Below, one piece after another: positions 32,281 to 32,295 of a stretch of DNA of 32,295 nt; position 1 is the first letter of the stretch, and each line of letters opens with the position of its first letter. The stretch covers positions 1 through 32,295 of the forward strand of contig JAABSK010000006.1 in assembly GCA_011390435.1 (NCBI GenBank), given 5' to 3'. Position numbers and translations under genes: made by a program. The notes beneath the pieces were generated by a model that worked only from the letters and a program-made list of their open reading frames with translations, ran no database searches and was not told where the DNA came from. Source of the stretch: Desulfobacteraceae bacterium (GTDB lineage: Bacteria > Desulfobacterota > Desulfobacteria > Desulfobacterales > Desulfobacteraceae).

Positions 32281-32295
32281 TTTTCTAACGATGAA

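Overview
The window looks like a chromosomal segment of an anaerobic sulfate-reducing deltaproteobacterium (Desulfobacterota), most likely a Desulfobacteraceae-type organism. This is inferred from gene content: a selenocysteine synthase gene (selA) together with an in-frame-UGA selenoprotein, a fused cobA-hemD siroheme/heme gene, a NapH-like membrane ferredoxin behind an FNR/HcpR-type box, an nnr-tsaE-lysC block, and many c-di-GMP and two-component genes. No 16S gene or other phylogenetic marker is present. No tRNA, rRNA, CRISPR array, insertion sequence or phage gene was seen. Genes are tightly packed and no gene-free stretch exceeds 300 bases.

Layout. 1-4.2 kb (+): the 3' end of a PAS histidine kinase, then nnr, tsaE and lysC. 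4.2-10.7 kb (-): a tripartite RND efflux system (outer-membrane factor, periplasmic adaptor, inner-membrane pump, overlapping start/stop codons) with pyrF last. 10.8-15.6 kb: a c-di-GMP region, with a minus-strand set (type II pseudopilin with an apparent frameshift, HD-GYP phosphodiesterase, small lipoprotein) divergent from a triple-receiver diguanylate cyclase. 15.6-16.9 kb (-): a protein with calcium-loop repeats. 17.1-22.7 kb (+): CheD-HDOD fusion, selA, a TPR protein, gmhA and a deoxyhypusine-synthase-like protein, closely spaced or overlapping. 22.7-27.5 kb (+): NapH-like ferredoxin with its own FNR-type promoter, then a tetrapyrrole/molybdopterin operon (FmdB zinc ribbon, hemC, cobA-hemD, moaA) behind a good sigma-70 promoter. 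27.6-29.65 kb (+): a secreted protein, an ECF sigma factor, its zinc-type anti-sigma factor and a second exported protein, closed by a strong terminator. 29.65-31.2 kb (-): a C-GCAxxG-C-C family selenoprotein followed 4 nt later by an AI-2E-type permease. 31.36 kb to the end (+): a MoxR AAA ATPase.

The most notable item is the selenoprotein at 31199-30705 (-). The natural reading stops at UGA codon 24, but the reading frame continues, the UGA replaces the first conserved Cys of the family, and a 7-bp stem with a GGUCA loop starts 10 nt after the UGA, much like the E. coli fdhF SECIS. selA in the same window supports active selenocysteine insertion. Second is a pseudopilin whose basic leader and start codon are in different frames, joined at an A5 run. 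Third is a class II FNR/HcpR-like promoter in front of the NapH-like gene, which moves that gene's start downstream.
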